In this document: piece after piece, positions 58,528 to 64,000 of the stretch
Layout of the letters: each line of letters starts with the position of its first letter
Position numbering within the stretch: position 1 is the first letter of the stretch
Assembly: GCA_035578905.1 (NCBI GenBank)
Contig: JAQJVL010000574.1
Coordinates: 62,001 to 126,000, forward strand
Length of the DNA stretch: 64,000 nt
Direction of reading: 5' to 3'
Source: Stictocephala bisonia
Lineage: Eukaryota; Arthropoda; Insecta; Hemiptera; Membracidae
Translations under genes and position numbers: made by a program
Notes under the pieces: model-generated
Told to the model about the DNA's origin: nothing
Seen by the model: the letters and a program-made list of their open reading frames with translations, nothing else
Database searches by the model: none

Positions 58528-59170
58528 CCCTTCGCACGCAGCAAACTAATATATACCTAGCCTCTACTTTACCTCAAACGTGGAAAACGAAGATATCCGA
58601 ATTGAAATATTTCTGTCGATGCTATAAATAATCCTAAAACTTCCGCTAGAGTGCAGCATCAACTTAGACATGTCTTTGGCCAACTCCATCAGCCTATCAA
58701 AAACGTAAATAGTATTTGAATGAAAAAGGGCGGAGCAGCCAATTAGAGCGCGCATGAGCACGGCTCCGTCTCCTGCCTTTGCACACACGTAAAACGAAAA
58801 TATCTTGCCTCTTTCGCTCCATCTAAGCACATTATTTTCAACACAACGTTCTTTTTCTCTGTTTTCTAGTTTTCAATTATTTTGTTGTAGTTATTATTGT
58901 AACATAACTGAAAGATACTGTTAAAAGTTGCAACTAAAATGTTGACAGTTTTATAAATATATGTCTTTTCATTATTATAATTGTACATCTACAATTAAAT
59001 ACTGTTAAAAGTTGTAATTGTTACTTTAAATATAAATTTTTATTTTGTATATACCTTTATGTTTCTAAAACTTTAAATAAAATTAACTTCACATTTCATT
59101 AAAATTATTTTTTTTACATAATTACGTGTTACTTTAAAAAAAAGGTAAAATAATTTACGCGTGCGAAGGG
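58528..59170. mobile_element. Candidate TTAA-type (piggyBac-like) MITE, 643 bp
   Basis: Perfect 12-bp inverted ends CCCTTCGCACGC (58528-58539) and GCGTGCGAAGGG (59159-59170) enclose a non-coding interior. TTAA lies directly outside the right end, and AATA outside the left. C-C-C ends plus TTAA suggest the piggyBac superfamily. The 88-codon minus-strand frame at 58564-58830 lies wholly inside it. Confidence 0.6.
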
Positions 59171-59565
59171 TTAAGTAATTGATTTTTCTCGAAATGTCAT
59201 ATAGGAGTAAGAATAAAATATAAATCTATAAATGGGAACATAGAAAAGTTTGATAATAAAAGCAGAGATAATTGAGAAGAAACTAAACAACAAATTAACG
59301 ATGTCTTTCTGTGTTATTCGCAACTTAAAATAATACTGATTTTTCTGGATTTATAAGATATAAATACCTCTATAGCTGAAATGTGTACATGACACTTTCC
59401 ATTAAAATTTTCCTTCGGGTAGTTTTATTTATTTTAAATAAGGATGAAATTATATTCAATTGGTAACTCTTACATAGTTGAGATTATTGATGTATTTAAT
59501 AATCAATTACAATACTAATCTTATTTACATTCATATATATTCAAATATATTTAAAACTTAAAATA

Positions 59566-59640
59566 ATGTTCCACCCACCCAGCCATACACGTACTGTAGT
59601 GATGTCCCAACCACCCTCCCAAACACATACTGTGGTATTT
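59566..59640. repeat. Short copy of the 39-kb minisatellite family
   Basis: Two units of CCACCCACCCAGCCATACAC/GTACTGTAGTGATGT resemble the array at 39025-39200. Confidence 0.55.
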
Positions 59641-59816
59641 GTATTTACCACTTCTGGTGATAGTGAAGTTATACTTTATACTTTATTTTATTTCTTTATT
59701 ATGCCAAGAATACAAAATTGTACATGGGCATTTGTCACTTATATACAATACTAATTGTCATTACAATACTAAAATAACTCAAAATAACTTATTTTAACTA
59801 AAACTAAGGAACATGT

Positions 59817-61424
59817 TTACCTTACCGGTACATTAAAGATAGAAATAAACTCATTCACATTATATATAGCTGTCTCTACTAGTTTATCTCTCAAAATTCG
59901 TTTGAACTTGACCAATTTTTGTTCTTGTTTTAGGTGGTCTGGTAAATTATTAAATAGACGTATTCCAGCCTGTAAGAGGTGTCTTTCAGAAAAAGAAGTT
60001 TTGTGTTTCGGGATTACCAGATTTAGTTTGTTTCGGAGATTATACTTATGCGAATGGGTGGATGTGGTAAAAAGTTGTGGATTTTTTTTGACAAATAAAA
60101 GGGTTTCCAGAATATAGATGGAAGGGAAAGTTAAAATGCCATTCTGTTTGAAAATTTGTTTGCAAGATTCGGTTTTTTTCAGTCTAAAAATTGCCCTGAT
60201 GGCTCTTTTTTGGAGCCTGAATAAGTATTCGGTTCTGGTTGATTGAGCACCCCAAACTGGAACACCATACATCAGGTGAGGATAGATGATACCGTAATAT
60301 ACAGTCAGGAGAAGATTTATGTCTGTAAAAAGGGAAAGCCTTCGCAGGATAAAAATGCCAGAGCTGATGGATAGTGACACCTTTTTGATGTGGCTATGGA
60401 AGTTAAGGTTCTCATCGATTATAATTCCGAGGAATTTCACACTGTCAGACGATTGTACTTGGGCTTCGTCCAGGAAACAAGAAAAACCTACTCTGTCATG
60501 GCTACGTATGGAATATTCCAATAATGTTGTCTTGCTGGGGTTTACTCGAAGACGATTACCACCGAACCATTCAATCAGGCAGTTAGCTTTTACAAACATG
60601 TCTTGCTCTAGCAACTCACTGCAGGGCCCTATCATTGTTAAAGTAGTGTCATCGGCGAACATACATATATCAGCATCGTTGACTCCAAGACTAATGTCAT
60701 TTATGAACAACAAAAAAAGTAATGGCCCGAGGACTGACCCTTGTGGCACGCCTGTCATGGTCAGTAAGTCGTCTGAAAAACAATACTGAAGTGCATTAGA
60801 CGAATCGACAAATGGAATTTTTACTACTTGTCGCCGTCCACACAGGTATGAACGGAACCATTTCAGCGGATTGCCTCTGATTCCCAACTGTTGGAGCTTA
60901 CTCAAAAGAAGCTCATGATCGACCAAGTCGAACGCCTTTGTGAGGTCAATAAAAGCACTTGCGACAAGCAACTTCCTATCCAGAGCATAAACTACTTGGT
61001 TGGTCAAGTGAAACATAGCGTCAAGAGTGGATTTATTTTTTAGGAAGCCAAACTGCTGCTTAAAAAGCACATCGTGATCTAACATAAAACTCATGAGTCT
61101 GGTGTAAACAGCTTTTTCTATGACCTTAGAAAACGTCGAGACTAGAGTTATCGGCCTAAAATTATCGATCTCATCCTTAGACCCCTTTTTATGCAATGGT
61201 AGAACGACTGATGATTTGAGCACCTCAGGAAACTGTCCATTCAGGAATGAATAGTTAATTAAGTGGACTAGTGGGTCAACCAAGACCTCGTAACTATCCC
61301 TCAACAGTTTAGAAGACATACCATCCATTCCTGAAGATGTCTTGACTTTAAGGGATGTGATAATGTTAATAACTTCCTCCCTTGTTACAGGAGTGAGAAA
61401 GAAGGAGTTGGTGATAGACGACAA
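59817..61424 (-). pseudogene. LINE ORF2, reverse transcriptase part
   Basis: An open frame of 535 codons has the RT blocks in order: FRPITLVSTFSK (residues 89-100), FIDLTKAFD with the first catalytic Asp (158-166), GVPQGSVLGPLLFLLFIND (225-243) and the FADDT box (256-260). The thumb and C-terminal segment ends TAIYNVNEFISIFNV. The copy synthesises nothing by itself because the upstream endonuclease is frame-broken and truncated. Confidence 0.9.
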
Positions 61425-61523
61425 TTTGGGTCTGGTAGATGACAGTGGAGAGGGAAACCTGAACGATAACGATCAGCAACACCAGTGAAAAACGAGTTAA
61501 ACATATTGGCCACTACTTGAGGG

Positions 61524-62390
61524 TCAGACACTCTTAACTCTTAATTTGTTGCCATCCCGGACGTGATAGTTCTGAAAGTGAGGTTTATGAGACCGTGCTG
61601 TTATTTCGTTTACTACCTCCCATGCAGCTTTAGATATGTTGCTTGATGAACTTAATTTTCTAGATACTAGAGCAGCCTTTTCCTTCCTGATAAGATCTCT
61701 GGACAACAACTTCAACCTTCGATATTCAGTTCTTAAACTGCTGGACCATTCTAAATCCTTGCTGTTGTAATACAGGCGTTTAACATCTTCAAGCAAGGAT
61801 ATGAGCTTCGAACTGAATTTGATCCTTTTTCTACTTTTTACTGATTTAAGTTTAATCTTTTTCAGAGGAAAAGCCAAATCAAAATAAAAATTCAGGGTTT
61901 TAATAAAGTTTGCTGCCGATATATCAGTATCCCTGGACGAAAATACCCCCTCCCAGGATTCAGACCTAAGAAGCTGGATGAAACCTTGAGTACTACTGTT
62001 GTTTATCATACGTTTGACCGTGTACCGGGGGGATACCTCGTCGACCAGGTGCGCAGATTTGACCCTGAGAACTTGCGCATGGTGATCCGACAAAGCAGAT
62101 ATCACAACACTGCACTTGAAACAATCTGGGTGAAAATCAGTGCAGATATTGTCGATTAATGACTTTGACCCTTTAAACTCTCTTGTAAATGAGTGAATGG
62201 AAGGGTTTAAACCAAAGCTGGTCATTAAGTTGAGAAATTTGTGTTTTTTTAAGTCATCTTTAGTCATATCTACGTTAAAATCTCCCGCTACAATTGTCTG
62301 GCCCGAGGTTGGCATAATACAGTTCAAACATTCAAATAGGACATCAAAAAAGGAGTCGCAATCGGAAATTGGGGGTCTATAAGTGGCCAA
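61524..62390 (-). pseudogene. LINE ORF2, endonuclease part
   Basis: An open frame of 288 codons contains the endonuclease motifs VAGDFNVDM (about residues 37-45), SLIDNICTDF, and ALSDHHAQVL with the catalytic SDH. It lacks the first endonuclease motifs because of 5' truncation. The coiled, basic linker (KRIKFSSKLISLLEDVKRLY) leads to the RT domain. It is separated from the RT frame by frameshifts between 61424 and 61524. Confidence 0.85.
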
Positions 62391-62395
62391 AACAA

Positions 62396-63299
62396 CTGCA
62401 CAGCCATAGTATTTTTATGGTATTTTTAGTATGGTTATTATAGTACCATATCCAAGTTAAGGTTAAAATTACATATTTTTATTCTTATGAGAGCTCCTGG
62501 TAATTATATTACTTAAAATACAGAAAATTATCAGTTTCGTAATAATAAAACAACTAGAAAAATGTGTCTTTTTGTTTTTGGCATACCATTAAGATCATGT
62601 TCAGTTATAATTTGTGATCCAATTATTATTATCTTTATTTAAATACATACATTTGGAAATATATAAAAACTTTTGAAGAACAATAAACGTTCCCACCATA
62701 TATAGTCTCAAAATCAATTTGATAAGTGTCAGAAAGTGCCTAGTCGGGAAAATTCAATCTTGGCAGGATCTAATAGTCTGATATTATCCTTTGTAATCCT
62801 GCTAATGTTCCATTCTCTAAGAGCTTCCATTTCTGGAAGGATAATGTTTCGTAGAACAAAGTCTCAAATACAGAAAATTTTGTAATATAATAACAAATAC
62901 TGAGTGTAACTTAATTTTAACAAATGACACATTACATATGGCTAAAACAAGTTGTCCATAGCTGAGTGTAAAAATACTTTAATAACTGTCAATTCTACGA
63001 ATGAAAATTGGTAATCATGAATAGTTTTTATTAAATATCTATAAAATAAGTTTACTAAACTTAAACTAATACCGTGCATTCAATAAGTTTAGTTGATTCG
63101 TACTATATACATACACGAGGCATGTTAAAAAATACATTGACTATTTGAACTTCGTGGGCCCAGTTAGTTCTAAGTAAATCCGCTTATAGTGGCTCTTGGT
63201 AGAGATCAGCTGATTACAACGCAATAAGTAGATTGGATATATCATTATTGGTTGCTTAGCAACAAGGCTATTTATGAAGTGTGTTTTCTTCATGTGGCA
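62396..63299. other. AT-rich stretch between two LINE copies
   Basis: I see no ORF or structured element here. Confidence 0.5.
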
Positions 63300-63960
63300 G
63301 GTTATGCAATGTGAAGTTTGACAGGCTACGACTTTTGAACGCTTTAATGATTTTTGGCAAATTAACTGTAGCTAGTATCTTATTGTAGACAGTTTGAAGC
63401 CATTGTTTCACTTTACTACCAGCATGCATAGGAAATTCCTAAAAGACACCGTCAAGACCGGCTGCTTTCCATTCTGGTAACGGGGAAATCACCCTATCTA
63501 TTTCTTCCTCCGTGAAATTTCTAGATACTTCTATGGGTGCCAAATGGATATTTTTAATTTAATTTAGCTTGTGAAGCACATGTTTGTCAGAAGGAGTGCG
63601 GGCTGACTTTGATAAGCTGTCTATCCGTTCAGCTATATTCGCAGCCTTCGGGTGGAGCACTTCTCTTTGATTTGGAGATTTACCAGTAGAAAGTTTCCTT
63701 AAAAGTGACCATACTTTTCTACTGCCGTGGGTAAAGTTTCTATCTTCAACAGTTTTAACCCATATTTCTTTCTGACACTGTCTAGAAAGTGCAGCAGCAG
63801 ATAAGCTGTGTTGGAGTTTTCGGTGGGATAAAAGTCTTTGTAAATGTCATCTGATTCCTTACTCCATCCTAGTATATACTCCTTTCTGTATTTTCTCGGT
63901 ATGCAAGCTTTAGCAATGGACAAGACGAGACTTGGGAAACGATCGTAATTTCATATTGTA
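63300..63960 (-). pseudogene. Second LINE relic at the window edge (Jockey-like)
   Basis: The minus strand at 63699-63923 reads KACIPRKYRKEYILGWSKES, then DDIYKDFYPTENS, the linker between endonuclease and RT of a Jockey-type element. Below it are relics such as FTSxIKLKISIWHP and KYLEISRRKK. It runs off the window end and carries multiple stops. Confidence 0.65.
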
Positions 63961-64000
63961 GGAGGAATAAACCTGATGGTATCATCAAGCCTAATGATAA

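Larger units (their letters stand above)
59678..62395 (-). mobile_element. 5'-truncated non-LTR retrotransposon (CR1/Jockey-like)
   Basis: A nearly intact ORF2 runs on the minus strand, with apurinic endonuclease and reverse transcriptase domains and an A-rich tail with AATAAA near 59680-59700. The endonuclease N terminus is missing at about 62395. The copy looks relatively young because long frames are still open. Confidence 0.85.

Noticed and set aside
58564..58830. 88-codon minus-strand frame ending in a GT donor-like site, in phase with E1, considered as the receptor's first exon
   Set aside because: It lies inside a transposon-like element with perfect inverted ends, shows no signal peptide, and does not resemble the family's N-terminal region.
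60319..60789. 156-codon plus-strand frame
   Set aside because: It is antisense to the LINE reverse transcriptase and has no motif of its own.

Overview
The window is AT-rich animal DNA, almost certainly from an insect. It holds one large multi-exon gene with GT-AG introns, three interstitial blocks of the arthropod telomere motif TTAGG, and many decayed transposons of arthropod type. The transposon load would suit a hemipteran, but that is a guess. No prokaryotic gene is present.

The main content is one gene on the minus strand, from about 52.4 kb down to 16.5 kb. Thirteen coding exons could be joined by splice site and reading phase into an open chain of 701 codons plus a stop. They encode a class C GPCR of the GPR158/GPR179 (metabotropic glycine receptor-like) family, whose Drosophila relatives include CG31760 and smog. 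In transcription order the exons encode the extracellular Cache region (E1-E4, 52200-42722), a Cys-rich stalk (E4-E6), TM1 (E6, 35266-35466), ICL1/TM2 (E7), TM3 (E8), TM4/ECL2 (E9), TM5-TM6 (E10), TM7 (E11), and a cytoplasmic tail with a coiled coil (E12-E13). The 5' end, with signal peptide and promoter, was not found and probably lies beyond the window.

The most unusual observation is exon 7. It exists as eleven tandem copies of a ~130-bp unit (69-nt exon plus 61-nt intron) at 33064-34425. Four copies are intact and in frame. They alternate between two peptide types that differ at three ICL1/TM2 positions, one type carrying two acidic residues. The other copies have lost a splice site, carry 1-2 nt deletions, or both. 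Some of these keep usable splice sites and would act as frame-shifting poison exons. A second exon, E9, is flanked by several decayed partial copies (25586-26364 and 27376-27445), split by an LTR insertion. The gene therefore appears to have undergone repeated local exon duplication at two places in its 7TM domain.

The introns and flanks are full of repeats. There are LINE fragments at 1-350, 6640-7330, 22685-23284, 54174-54960, 59678-62395 and 63300-63960. There is a Tc1/mariner-like element with very long inverted repeats (359-4470), a Mutator-like transposase pseudogene (44972-47543) and an N-terminal relative of it (15642-15971), a solo LTR (26365-27235), tRNA-derived SINEs, and several MITEs and foldback elements. 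Satellite arrays lie at 5.7, 10.7, 39.0 and 54.9-56.8 kb. A CT tract of about 675 units begins 107 bp upstream of the E1 splice acceptor.
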